The translations under genes were made by a program, and so were the position numbers. A stretch of DNA of 52,132 nucleotides from REEB95 sp035934995 (GTDB taxonomy: Bacteria; Pseudomonadota; Alphaproteobacteria; ATCC43930; CGMCC-115725): NCBI GenBank assembly GCA_035934995.1, contig DASYXI010000010.1:1-52132 (forward strand), in the 5' to 3' direction. Positions 35,879-45,124 of this stretch are shown in pieces (within the stretch, counting starts at the first letter, position 1; each line of letters opens with the position of its first letter). The notes beneath the pieces are model-generated. The model made no database searches and was not told the DNA's origin. It was given only the letters and a program-made list of their open reading frames with translations.

Positions 35879-37888
35879 ATGTCGCCCGCGCACGCGCGCA
35901 AGACGCGCGACACGCCCGATCTGTTCGCAGCCGCGCCCGGCAAACGCTCCGGCTCCTATTCCGCCAAAGACATCGAGGTGCTCGAAGGCCTCGAGCCGGT
36001 GCGACGCCGCCCGGGCATGTATATCGGCGGCACCGACGAGCGCGCGATGCATCATCTGGTCGCCGAGGCGCTCGACAACGCGATGGACGAAGCCGTCGCC
36101 GGCCACGCGACCCGCATCGAGATCGAGCTGCACGCCGACGGCAGCTGCGCCGTGCGCGACAACGGCCGCGGCATACCGATTGATCCGCATCCCAAGTTCC
36201 GCGCCAAGTCGGCGCTCGAAGTCATCCTCACCATGCTGCATTCCGGCGGCAAGTTCGGCGGCAGCGCCTATAAGACGTCGGGCGGCCTGCACGGCGTCGG
36301 CATTTCGGTCGTCAACGCGCTGAGCGACAAGCTCACCGTCGAGGTGGCGCGCGACCGCAAGCTGTGGACGCAGGAATACAGCCGCGGCAAGCCCAAGACC
36401 AAGCTCAAGTCCGGCGGGGCCACCAACCGGCGCGGCACGCTGGTGCGCTTCCATCCTGATCCCGACATTTTCGGTACCAGCGCGCATTTCCGGCCGGCGA
36501 ACATCTATCGCCTGGCGCGCTCCAAGGCCTATCTCTTCCGCGGCGTCGAGATCCGCTGGTCTTGCGATCCCAAAATTCCGCGGCCGGAAGACGTGCCGCA
36601 GGAAGCGACGCTGCATTTTCCCGGCGGTCTCAGCGATTATCTCACGGCGTTGCTCGACAAGCGCGACACCGTGACGCCGCGCGCCTTCACCGGCGAAGCC
36701 GAGCTCAACGGCAGCGGCCGCGTCGAATGGGCGATCGCCTGGACCGAGGATTCCGACGAGGGCACGACGGCCTCGTTCTGCAACACGGTGCCGACGCCGG
36801 ACGGTGGCACGCACGAACAAGGCATGCGCGCGGCGCTGACGCGCGGCCTCAAGGCTTATGGCGAGCTCGCCAACAATCGCCGCGCCGGACAGATCACTGG
36901 CGACGACGCGATGAGCGGCGCCGTCGTCATCCTTTCGCTCTTTCTCAAAAATCCGCAGTTCCAGGGCCAGACCAAGGAGAGGCTCGCATCGACCGAGGCG
37001 CAGCGTCTGGTCGAAACGGCGCTCAAGGATCACTTCGATCACTGGCTGTCGGACGATCCGTCGGCGTCGCGCGCGCTGCTCGAGACCATCATCCAGCGCG
37101 CCGAAGACCGGCTGCGCCGCCGCCAGGAGAAAGAGCTCGACCGGAAATCCGCGACCCGCAAGCTGCGCCTGCCCGGCAAGCTCGCCGATTGCTCGCGCTC
37201 GTCGCCGGTCGGCACCGAGATCTTCATTGTCGAAGGCGACAGCGCCGGCGGCTCGGCCAAACAGGCCCGCCAACGCGAAAGCCAGGCGATCCTGCCGCTG
37301 CGCGGCAAGATCCTCAACGTCGCCTCGGCCGGCGCCGAGCGTCTCAGGCAAAACCAGGAATTGTCCGACCTCATTCTCGCGCTCGGCTGCGGCAGCGGCG
37401 AACGCTACCAGGACGCGAAGCTCCGGTACGAGCGCGTCATCATTATGACCGACGCCGACGTCGACGGCGCGCATATCGCGTCGCTGCTGATGACCTTCTT
37501 CTTCCGCGAGATGCCCGAACTGGTCGAGACCGGCAAGCTATTCCTCGCCGTGCCGCCGCTCTATCGCCTCCAGCAAGGCGACACGACGGTCTATGCGCGT
37601 GACGACGCCGACAAGGACAAACTGATGAAGACCGCATTCGGCAAAAGCAAAGCCAAGGTCGAGATCAGCCGCTTCAAGGGCCTGGGCGAGATGCCGCCGC
37701 GTTTCTTGAAAGAGACGACCATGGACCCGGCAAAGCGCGTGCTGTTGCGCGTGACGTTGCCGCCCAAGGGCGAGCGCGGCTTCAAGCAGACGATCAAGCT
37801 GGTCGAGAGTCTGATGGGCCGCAAGCCCGAGCTGCGCTACCAGTTCATCCAGGAAAAAGCGAAGTTCGTCCGCGACCTCGACGTGTGA
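35879..37888 (+). CDS. parE: DNA topoisomerase IV subunit B
   Basis: 669 residues. The GHKL ATPase has EALDNAMDEAVAGHATRIEI, DNGRGIPIDPHPK and SGGLHGVGISVVNALS. The TOPRIM domain has EGDSAGGSAKQARQR and MTDADVDGAHIA. The end QFIQEKAKFVRDLDV is ParE-like; the insert typical of GyrB is absent. It decatenates daughter chromosomes together with ParC, which is not in the window. An in-frame TTG at 35861 would add six residues; I prefer the ATG. Confidence 0.96.
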   Translation: MSPAHARKTRDTPDLFAAAPGKRSGSYSAKDIEVLEGLEPVRRRPGMYIGGTDERAMHHLVAEALDNAMDEAVAGHATRIEIELHADGSCAVRDNGRGIPIDPHPKFRAKSALEVILTMLHSGGKFGGSAYKTSGGLHGVGISVVNALSDKLTVEVARDRKLWTQEYSRGKPKTKLKSGGATNRRGTLVRFHPDPDIFGTSAHFRPANIYRLARSKAYLFRGVEIRWSCDPKIPRPEDVPQEATLHFPGGLSDYLTALLDKRDTVTPRAFTGEAELNGSGRVEWAIAWTEDSDEGTTASFCNTVPTPDGGTHEQGMRAALTRGLKAYGELANNRRAGQITGDDAMSGAVVILSLFLKNPQFQGQTKERLASTEAQRLVETALKDHFDHWLSDDPSASRALLETIIQRAEDRLRRRQEKELDRKSATRKLRLPGKLADCSRSSPVGTEIFIVEGDSAGGSAKQARQRESQAILPLRGKILNVASAGAERLRQNQELSDLILALGCGSGERYQDAKLRYERVIIMTDADVDGAHIASLLMTFFFREMPELVETGKLFLAVPPLYRLQQGDTTVYARDDADKDKLMKTAFGKSKAKVEISRFKGLGEMPPRFLKETTMDPAKRVLLRVTLPPKGERGFKQTIKLVESLMGRKPELRYQFIQEKAKFVRDLDV

Positions 37889-37912
37889 GCGGTCTCTCGA
37901 GAGGTATCGCGG

Positions 37913-38521
37913 TCATGCGGCGAGCTTGCCGACCTCGGCCGTCGCCGCATCGAGTGCCGCCTTGCGCTGATCCGGGCCGACATTGACGCCTTCGGCGCGG
38001 ATGAACGTGAGGTCGGTGATGCCGAAGAAGCCGAAGACGCCGCGCAGATAGTTTTCCTGGTGATCGAGGGACGCCGTCGGCATCTGCGGGCCGTAGAAAC
38101 CGCCGCGCGACGACGCAACGATTACGCGCTTGCCGCCTGCCAGGCCCTCAGGTCCCTTCTCGGTGTAGCGGAAGGTCTTGCCGCGGACCGCCAGCCGGTC
38201 GATCCAGGCCTTGAGCTGCGACGAGACCGAAAAATTGTACATCGGCGCGCCGACGACGACGATATCGGCCGCGAGAAAGTCCGTGAGCGCCTTCTGGCCA
38301 AGAGCGAGGTCGCGTTGCAAGGCGGGCTCTTCCGGCATCGCGCCCTGCGCGGCCGCCAGATGCGCACCGGTCAAATGGCCGATCGGCTCGGCGCCGAGAT
38401 CGTGATAGCTCACTTCGAGCGCCGGATTGGCGTCGCGCAGCCGCTTGACGATCGCCGCGCTGAGTTGGCGGCTGATCGAATTGGCGCCCAGAATGCTGGC
38501 ATCGACATGCAGGAGTTTCAT
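37913..38521 (-). CDS. azoR: FMN-dependent NADH-azoreductase
   Basis: 202 residues, flavodoxin-like. It begins MKLLHVDASILGANSISRQL, the FMN-phosphate loop, followed by APMYNFSVSSQLKAWIDRL and SSRGGFYG, all diagnostic of AzoR. The enzyme reduces quinones and azo compounds with NADH. It is divergent from a LysR regulator with 177 bases between starts, a common arrangement for regulated azoreductases, and convergent with parE. Confidence 0.93.
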   Translation of the reverse strand: MKLLHVDASILGANSISRQLSAAIVKRLRDANPALEVSYHDLGAEPIGHLTGAHLAAAQGAMPEEPALQRDLALGQKALTDFLAADIVVVGAPMYNFSVSSQLKAWIDRLAVRGKTFRYTEKGPEGLAGGKRVIVASSRGGFYGPQMPTASLDHQENYLRGVFGFFGITDLTFIRAEGVNVGPDQRKAALDAATAEVGKLAA

Positions 38522-38698
38522 GGCTGGCGTCCCTTGCAAAAGATCGGTTGAACTCCCGAAAACCTACGGTCGATCCGTCGCCCCGAATACCGGCCTTGTG
38601 CCGAATGGGCCTTTTGGCGCCACCAAACGATGCGGGGCTCAACTGATCGCCCAATCGAAGAATTGGCCGCGCTGCGTCGATGCCCTTATGATCGACGC

Positions 38699-39601
38699 AT
38701 GCGGGGAAAGGATTTCGGCGAGCTCAGCGCATTCATGGCGGTTGCCGAGCATCGCAACTTCACGCGGGCGGCAAAACAGCTTGGTATTTCGACGCCGACC
38801 TTGAGCCAGACCATTCGCAATCTGGAGGAACGGCTCGGCGTTCGGCTGCTCAATCGCACCACGCGCAGCGTGGTGCCCACTGTGGCGGGCGACACGCTGC
38901 TCGCGCGGTTGCGGCCGGTCGTCGACGAATACGAGGCCGCCATCGAATCGCTGAACGCGTTCCGCGACAAGCCGGCCGGTCTCCTGCGGCTAACCGTTGC
39001 GCCGCCGGTGGCGCAATTTGTCCTGCCCCTCGTCCTGGCGAAGTTCCTCCAGCGCTATCCCGATATTCATCTCGAAATCGTCAGCGACGGCGCCAACGTC
39101 GATATCGTCGCTCAGCAATTCGATGCCGGGATTCGTCTCAGCACGCGCGTCGACCGCGATATGATCGCTGTGCCGGTCACCAACCGCTGGCAATTGGCCG
39201 TCGTCGGGGCGCCCGCTTATTTCAGCCGCCGCAAGGCGCCGAAAACGCCGGAAGAATTGCTCGCGCATAACTGCATCCGCGTACGGCTGCCGAGTGGCGC
39301 GATGCTGCCCTGGTACTTCCAACGGGATGACAAGCCGCTCCAATTGGCCGTGAGCGGCTCGCTCGTCGTCAACGTCGATACCCTAATTGAGTCGGCGGTC
39401 CTCAATGGCGTCGGCCTTGCGCAAGCGCCGCGCGCGCAATTCGAGCAGGAAATCCGCGACGGTCGGCTGGTATCGGTGCTGGAGCGATGGCAGCCGGTGA
39501 TGCCGCCATTTTCGCTCTATTACCCGAGCCGGCGCCAAACACCCGCCGCGCTCAAGGCCTTGGTAGAATTCCTGCGTCGTAGCGGAAAAGGCGCGCGCTG
39601 A
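38699..39601 (+). CDS. LysR-type transcriptional regulator
   Basis: 300 residues. The N-terminal winged helix-turn-helix runs FGELSAFMAVAEHRNFTRAA then LSQTIRNLEERLGVRLLNRT. The effector domain follows from about residue 90. The protein resembles LysR regulators placed beside quinone or azo reductases. The start MRGKDFGELS is preferred over an upstream in-frame ATG at 38630. It most likely controls the divergent azoR; I could not identify a clear T-N11-A operator. Confidence 0.92.
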   Translation: MRGKDFGELSAFMAVAEHRNFTRAAKQLGISTPTLSQTIRNLEERLGVRLLNRTTRSVVPTVAGDTLLARLRPVVDEYEAAIESLNAFRDKPAGLLRLTVAPPVAQFVLPLVLAKFLQRYPDIHLEIVSDGANVDIVAQQFDAGIRLSTRVDRDMIAVPVTNRWQLAVVGAPAYFSRRKAPKTPEELLAHNCIRVRLPSGAMLPWYFQRDDKPLQLAVSGSLVVNVDTLIESAVLNGVGLAQAPRAQFEQEIRDGRLVSVLERWQPVMPPFSLYYPSRRQTPAALKALVEFLRRSGKGAR

Positions 39602-39640
39602 ATCGATACCCGATCCGGCAACGCGCCGCACCGTCCACCG

Positions 39641-40342
39641 TCAATCGGTCAACCACTGGCGCAGTTCGGCGGTGACCGCGTCGGGTCGCTCCATCGCCGA
39701 GAGATGGCCGCAATGGTCGATCAGGTCGAGCCTCGCGCCCGGAATGCCGGCGGCGATCTCCTCGGCCAGCGCCCGCGGCGTGAGAACATCCTCGCGGCCG
39801 CACAGCACCAGCGTCGGACACTTTATATTCGCCAGCGACGGCCGGCTGTCGATGCAGCCCATGATCGCCTTCTGCTGGCGCAGGAAGGCCTCCTTGCCGA
39901 TGCGCTCCGCCATCGTCATGACCGCGCCGACGAGTTCCTTTTCCTTCAAGCGATCGGGATGGACGAGCAGCGGCAGCAGCCGCGGCGTCACGCCCTTGAA
40001 TTCGCCTTTCTCGGCGAGTTCAATGAGACCGCGCCGGCGCGACACCTGCTCGGGCGTGTCGGCGCGCGCGCCGGTGTCGAGAAGCGCGAGACGCATGACG
40101 CGCTCGGGCGCTTGGCGCATCATCTCGAAGGCGCAGTAGCCGCCCATCGACAGGCCGGCGAGCGCGAACTGCGGCGGCGCGGCTTGCAGCACGCGGCGCG
40201 CCATGGCCGCCAAACTGTCATCGCGCGTCAGATCGGCAACCGAGGATTCGGCGACATCCGCCAGGCCGGCAATCTGGCCGTGCCACAACGCCGCATCGCA
40301 CAGCAGGCCGGGCAGCAGGACGAGCGGCGTTTTCCGCGCCAT
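39641..40342 (-). CDS. Alpha/beta hydrolase
   Basis: 233 residues. PLVLLPGLLCDAALWHGQIA gives the oxyanion strand, GLSMGGYCAFEMM the nucleophile serine elbow, CGREDVLTPRAL the acid strand, and DHCGHLSAMERPDAV the catalytic histidine. The substrate is not predictable; relatives are annotated as esterases or BioH/MenH-like. It converges with the LysR gene, 39 bases between stops. Confidence 0.88.
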   Translation of the reverse strand: MARKTPLVLLPGLLCDAALWHGQIAGLADVAESSVADLTRDDSLAAMARRVLQAAPPQFALAGLSMGGYCAFEMMRQAPERVMRLALLDTGARADTPEQVSRRRGLIELAEKGEFKGVTPRLLPLLVHPDRLKEKELVGAVMTMAERIGKEAFLRQQKAIMGCIDSRPSLANIKCPTLVLCGREDVLTPRALAEEIAAGIPGARLDLIDHCGHLSAMERPDAVTAELRQWLTD

Positions 40343-40486
40343 GACGCGAAATTAGGCGAAACCCGAAAGCCGCGCTATGCCGCCGAATTCTTGCCAACGC
40401 TAAGAAATTATTTGACTTTCGGGGGTACAACCCCAATTAAAGGCTACTATCAACAGCGAAAACCATAGAAAGACGTTTACCGTTCG

Positions 40487-41971
40487 ATGAATTTTTCCGA
40501 CCTCGGCCTCTCTCCGGAGGTCCTGCGGGCGGTCGAAGATGCCGGCTACAAGCAGCCGACCCCCATCCAAGAACAGGCCATTCCGTACGTTTTGATGGGT
40601 CGCGACGTGTTGGGTTGCGCCCAAACCGGCACCGGCAAGACCGCTTCATTCACTCTCCCCATGATCGACATCCTGGCGTCGGGCCGCGCGCGTGCGCGCA
40701 TGCCGCGCACCCTGGTGATCGAGCCGACGCGCGAACTCGCCGCGCAGGTTTCCGAAGCCTTCAATGTCTACGGCAAGCATCACAAGCTCAACCAGGCGCT
40801 GCTGATCGGCGGCGAAAGCTTCACCGACCAGGAGCGCAAGCTCGATCGCGGCGTCGACGTTCTGATCGCGACGCCCGGCCGCCTGATCGATCTCTTCGAG
40901 CGCGGCAAGATCCTACTCTCCGACGTCAAGATCCTGGTGATCGACGAAGCCGACCGCATGCTCGACATGGGATTCATTCCCGACGTCGAGCGCATCGTGG
41001 GATTGCTGCCGAAGATTCGCCAGACGCTGTTCTTCTCGGCGACGATGCCGCCCGAGATCCGCCGCCTGGCCGATGCCTTTCTGATGAACCCGAAGGAGAT
41101 TTCGGTCGCGCCGCCGGCCTCGCCGGCCGCGACCGTGACGCAAGCGCTGGTGGTGATTCAGCCGGATCAGAAGCGCGACGTCCTCCGCCGCCTCATCGCC
41201 AGCGAGAACGTCAAGAACGCGCTCATTTTCTGCAACCGCAAGCGCGACGTCGACATCCTCTATCGCTCGCTGAAAAGGCATGGCTTGGACGTCGCGGCGC
41301 TGCACGGCGACATGCCGCAGTCGAAGCGCACCGAAACGCTCGAGCGCTTCCGCAACGACGAAATTCGCCTGCTGGTCGCCAGCGACGTCGCCGCCCGCGG
41401 ACTCGACATCCAAGGCATGTCGCACGTGTTCAATTTTGACGTGCCGATCCACGCCGAGGATTACGTGCACCGCATCGGCCGCACCGGCCGCGCCGGCCGC
41501 GAGGGCCGCGCCTTCACCCTGGCTGCGCCCGAAGATGGCCGCTTCGTCCAGGCGATCGAGCAGCTCATCGGCAAGCCGATCCCGCCGGTTTCCATCGACG
41601 GGATCGCCGCCGCGACGCTGTCGTTCGAAGACGGTGACGACCGCAGCCGCGGCCGTTCGCGCCGTGGCCGCGGCAAGCCGCATGGCGCCGCGCCCCAGCA
41701 CGGAAAACCACGCCAGGACCCGCCGCGCCACGAGCCATCGCGCGCGGCCAAGTCGCACGAACCGGCGCGCAAGCCCGAGACCGTGCGCCAATCAGAGCCG
41801 CCACGCTTCGCGCCGATTACCATGGGCGCCACACCGCCGGCCGAGCCGCCGCGCGCGGCCGCCGCAGCGGCCGATAAGCACGATCGCCACAATTCTGACG
41901 ACGGCCCGCGCGTGGTAGGTTTCGGCGACCATATGCCAGCGTTTCTCGCCCGCCGCGCCGCGCGCGGCTGA
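40487..41971 (+). CDS. rhlE: DEAD-box RNA helicase, RhlE type
   Basis: 494 residues with all DEAD-box motifs in order: Q motif KQPTPIQEQAIP, Walker A AQTGTGKT, PTRELA, DEAD in VIDEADRMLDMG, SAT, ARGLDIQG and HRIGRTGRAG. After residue 370 follows a basic, arginine-, proline- and alanine-rich tail, ending in the conserved alphaproteobacterial peptide VVGFGDHMPAFLARR. It remodels RNA duplexes in the cytoplasm. Upstream, TTGACT (40412-40417) with AATTAA 17 bases later is a possible promoter, with a GGGG-N6-CCCC inverted repeat between. Confidence 0.94.
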   Translation: MNFSDLGLSPEVLRAVEDAGYKQPTPIQEQAIPYVLMGRDVLGCAQTGTGKTASFTLPMIDILASGRARARMPRTLVIEPTRELAAQVSEAFNVYGKHHKLNQALLIGGESFTDQERKLDRGVDVLIATPGRLIDLFERGKILLSDVKILVIDEADRMLDMGFIPDVERIVGLLPKIRQTLFFSATMPPEIRRLADAFLMNPKEISVAPPASPAATVTQALVVIQPDQKRDVLRRLIASENVKNALIFCNRKRDVDILYRSLKRHGLDVAALHGDMPQSKRTETLERFRNDEIRLLVASDVAARGLDIQGMSHVFNFDVPIHAEDYVHRIGRTGRAGREGRAFTLAAPEDGRFVQAIEQLIGKPIPPVSIDGIAAATLSFEDGDDRSRGRSRRGRGKPHGAAPQHGKPRQDPPRHEPSRAAKSHEPARKPETVRQSEPPRFAPITMGATPPAEPPRAAAAAADKHDRHNSDDGPRVVGFGDHMPAFLARRAARG

Positions 41972-41992
41972 GCGCCGCGCGAAGGGGGGCCG

Positions 41993-42250
41993 ATGAAGAC
42001 GATCTTCGTCAGTGTCAAATGCGACCTCGGCAAGGCCTACAAGGTCGCCGAAGAAGCGGTCGAAACGATTGCCGAAGTCTCCGAGGTGTTCTCGGTCTCC
42101 GGGCAATACGATCTTTTGATGAAATGTTACTTGCCCGACGAGATGGACATCGGCCATTTCGTGGTCGAGCATCTGCAGCGCCTGCCAGGCGTGAAGGACA
42201 CCTTCACCACCATGGCGTACAAAGCGTTTTCGCCCGACAAATCGTCCTGA
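41993..42250 (+). CDS. Stand-alone Lrp/AsnC ligand-binding (RAM) domain
   Basis: 85 residues matching only the C-terminal alpha-beta sandwich of Lrp/AsnC regulators: TIFVSVKCDLGKAYKVAEEA, then VSGQYDLLMKC and RLPGVKDTFTTMAYKAF. No DNA-binding helix-turn-helix is present. Such SraA-like proteins bind small molecules, often amino acids, and can form mixed oligomers with full Lrp proteins. GAAGGGGGG lies upstream of the ATG. It lies 21 bases after rhlE, possibly in one transcript. Confidence 0.88.
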   Translation: MKTIFVSVKCDLGKAYKVAEEAVETIAEVSEVFSVSGQYDLLMKCYLPDEMDIGHFVVEHLQRLPGVKDTFTTMAYKAFSPDKSS

Positions 42251-42286
42251 ATTCACCGTCGGCTTAATTCTGCGCGCGAGATCGGC

Positions 42287-43528
42287 GTGAGCGAAACGAC
42301 GCGGCACATCGTCATCGTGGGCGCCGGCCACGCCGGCGGCGTCGCTGCCGCGACGTTGCGTCAAGCCGGCTTTGACGGCGCGATCACCTTGATCGGCAGC
42401 GAGCGACACCCGCCGCACGAACGGCCGCCGTTGTCGAAGGAATTGCTCGCCGGCGCCATTCCGATCGAGAAGACCTATCTGCGGCCGGCCGCGTTCTACG
42501 GCGATAACCGCATCGACTTCCGTCCCGGCGAAACCGCCACGGCGATCGACCGCACGGCGCAGCGGATCACGCTGGCGAGCGGCGGCACCGTGCCGTACGA
42601 CAATTTGCTGCTGACGACCGGCGCCCGCGCCCGCCGTCTGTCGCTGCCCGGCGCCGAACATCCGCGCGTGCTCTATCTGCGCGACATCACGGACTCGTTG
42701 GCGTTGCGCGAGCATCTGAACGCGGGCGTGCGCGTCGCGGTGATCGGCGCCGGCTTCATCGGCTTGGAAGCGGCGGCGGCGGCACGCAAGCGCGGCGCCC
42801 ATGTCACGGTGCTCGAGGTCCAGCGCGAGCCGCTGCAACGCGTCTGTCCGCCGGAGATCGGCCAGTTCATGGCGGCGCTGCATCGGCGCAACGGCGTCGA
42901 CCTGCGCACCGCAATCAGCATCACGGCGATCGTCGAAGCCGACGGCGCGCTCGCGCTGCGCCTTGCTGACGGCGGCGCCGTCGCCGCCGACATCGTTCTC
43001 GCCGGCATCGGTGCCCAACCGAACGTCGAGCTGGCCCAAGCCGCCGGCCTCGTCGTCGAGAACGGCGTCGTCACCGACGAATTCGGCCGCACGAGCGATC
43101 CGCATATCTTCGCCGCCGGCGACGTGACGCGGCATTTCAATCCATTGCTGGGACGCAAAATCCGCCTCGAGGCGTGGCAGAACGCGCAGAACCAGGCGAT
43201 TGCCGTCGCCAAGATCATGGCCGGCGGCGATCAGCCCTACGCCGAGGTGCCGTGGTTCTGGAGCGATCAGTACGACGTCAATCTTCAGATCGCCGGCGCG
43301 CCCGAGCATTGGGGCCGATTGATCTGGCGCGGCGGCCCGAACGACAAGGCCTTCACGGTCTTCGCCGCGCGCGACGGCATCCCGATCGCCGCTATCACGA
43401 TGAACAACGGCCGCGACATGCGCCCGGCGCGCGAGCTAATCACCCGCCGGCGTCCAGTCGATCCGACGCGGCTTGCGGACGTCGCGGTGAAATTGCAGGA
43501 TTTGGCTAAGGAGATTGGACGTGGCTGA
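42287..43528 (+). CDS. FAD-dependent ferredoxin reductase
   Basis: 413 residues. FAD-binding dinucleotide fold VIVGAGHAGGVAAATLR at about 9-25, HPPHERPPLSKELLAG, NAD-binding fold VAVIGAGFIGLEAAAAA near 147, and the second FAD motif IFAAGDVTRH near 278. This is the BphA4/rhodocoxin-reductase class, which passes electrons from NAD(P)H to a 2Fe-2S ferredoxin. The start is GTG (MSETTRHIVIVGAG). It overlaps the following Rieske ferredoxin gene by 8 bases, its likely partner. Confidence 0.92.
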   Translation: MSETTRHIVIVGAGHAGGVAAATLRQAGFDGAITLIGSERHPPHERPPLSKELLAGAIPIEKTYLRPAAFYGDNRIDFRPGETATAIDRTAQRITLASGGTVPYDNLLLTTGARARRLSLPGAEHPRVLYLRDITDSLALREHLNAGVRVAVIGAGFIGLEAAAAARKRGAHVTVLEVQREPLQRVCPPEIGQFMAALHRRNGVDLRTAISITAIVEADGALALRLADGGAVAADIVLAGIGAQPNVELAQAAGLVVENGVVTDEFGRTSDPHIFAAGDVTRHFNPLLGRKIRLEAWQNAQNQAIAVAKIMAGGDQPYAEVPWFWSDQYDVNLQIAGAPEHWGRLIWRGGPNDKAFTVFAARDGIPIAAITMNNGRDMRPARELITRRRPVDPTRLADVAVKLQDLAKEIGRG

Positions 43529-43838
43529 CGACAATTGGGTGACGGTGGCGAAACGCTCGGCGATCAACCCGGGCGACGTGCTGGGCGTGACGGTCGGCGA
43601 CCGCGAGTTCGCGCTCTACAACCTCGACGGCGAGTTCTACGCCACGGACAATCTGTGCACGCACGCTTTCGCGTTGCTCAGCCAAGGCTGGCTCGACGGC
43701 GAGGTGATCGAGTGCCCGCTGCACGGCGGTCGTTTCGAGGTCAAGACCGGCAAGGCCATGTGCCCGCCGGTCACCGAGAATCTCAAAACCTACAAGGTGC
43801 GCGTGGTCGGCGACGACGTGCAGATCCAGCTCGGTTGA
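43521..43838 (+). CDS. Rieske-type ferredoxin
   Basis: 105 residues. Rieske 2Fe-2S ligands are C46-x-H48 (CTHAF) and C65-xx-H68 (CPLHGGRF). It is soluble, without a membrane anchor, of the BphA3/NirD-like group. The GTG at 43521 is preferred because AAGGAG lies 7 bases upstream; it overlaps the reductase stop by 8 bases. No oxygenase gene is nearby, so the terminal acceptor is not known from this window. A 6-bp hairpin (GCCGGC-GCCC-GCCGGC) follows the stop without a U-run. Confidence 0.92.
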   Translation: MADDNWVTVAKRSAINPGDVLGVTVGDREFALYNLDGEFYATDNLCTHAFALLSQGWLDGEVIECPLHGGRFEVKTGKAMCPPVTENLKTYKVRVVGDDVQIQLG

Positions 43839-43924
43839 TCGCCGGCGCCCGCCGGCAACGCTCCGTTAACCAATTCTAGACGCGACGCGTGCGACCTTAG
43901 GGTTGCGGCGGAGACGTTTTTTCG

Positions 43925-45112
43925 ATGTCGAAACGGCAAAACCTGGCGGCTGTCGCCATCCTTTGCGGCATGCTCGGCGTCGGCGGCTGGACGTTCTATC
44001 TCGGCGCTTTCGCTGGCGTGCTGGGTGAAGGCTGGATGGTGTTCTACAACGCCGTCCGCTTCTATTTCGACGGTCAGACTGGTCTGTTGTACGACGGCGT
44101 GCAATCGACCGCGCTCCTGAACGCACGGTTCGCGCACTGGCTTGCGCATCCGTTGCCGCTGCATCCGTGGCTCTATCCACCGCATGCGCTATTGCTGCTG
44201 CTGCCGTTCGGTTGGTTGCCATTCGCGCCGGCGGGAATTCTGTTCCTTGCGCTCGGTTTCGCCGCGACGGTCGCCGCCGCCTGGCGGTTTGCCGCCACCG
44301 GCGTTGAGCGCGCGATCCACGCGGTGTCGTTGGTGCTGTGCCCCGCGGCCGCGTTCACCGTTTGCCTCGGTCAGAACACTTTCGTCACCGGCGCGCTGTT
44401 GCTCGCCGGATTCGAAACCGTGCGGCGGCGGCCGATCCTCGGCGGCGCCCTGCTCGGCATCGTCAGCTACAAGCCGCAGCTCTGTCTGATGGTGCCGGTT
44501 GCGCTGATCGCGGCGCGGCAGTAGAAGGCGCTCGCCGCAGCCGCCGGCGCCGCGCTGCTGCTCGCGGCCGCAAGCATCGCGCTGTTCGGGCTCGAGCCCT
44601 GGTGCGCCTGGATCGCGCTGATGGCCGAACCGAACGCGGTCTACACCCAATGGGAATCGATCGCGCGGATCAACGGCCAGAGCATCTACACCTATGCCAG
44701 CCTGCTCGGCGCACCGGCGGCGCTGGCCAATCTCGCGCAGGCGTTGGCCGTCATCGGCGCCGCCGGCTGCGTCTTCTGGTGCTATCGCCGGCCGATGGTC
44801 GACGATCTCCGCCTCGCGGTGCTGCTGGCAGCTACGATCCTCGCGGCGCCGCACGTCATCGATTACGACACCCTGCTCCTGGGCATTGCCGCGACGCTGT
44901 TCTTCGTGCGCGGCTATGCCGATGACTTCCGCTTCGGCGAAATCACCGTCGCGGTGCTGGTTTGGGCGAGCCCGTTGATCAATCCGCCGACGGTTTTCCG
45001 CTTGGGCTTCGTCACGCCGCTGCTCGTCGTTCTGTTCATCTTCTGCGTCATCGCGCGCGGCCGGCGCGACGCCGTGCAAGCCGCGCCAGGCGGAATCCTG
45101 ACGCTCGCCTGA
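43925..45112 (+). pseudogene. GT87/DUF2029-like membrane protein, interrupted by in-frame TAG
   Basis: A single reading frame of 395 codons encodes a hydrophobic protein with about ten membrane segments, interrupted only by a TAG at 44522-44524. Before it: MSKRQNLAAVAILCGMLGVG and so on, with HPWLYPPHALLLLLPFG and GQNTFVTGALLLAGFE. After it: KALAAAAGAALLL, then YTQWESIARINGQS and HVIDYDTLLL, all matching the GT87 mannosyltransferase-like family (DUF2029). In relatives the stop position is commonly tryptophan (ARQWRAL), one base from TGG to TAG. Both halves keep their coding character, so the mutation is recent, read through, or a sequencing error. Confidence 0.85.
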
Positions 45113-45124
45113 TGCCCTGCCGCG

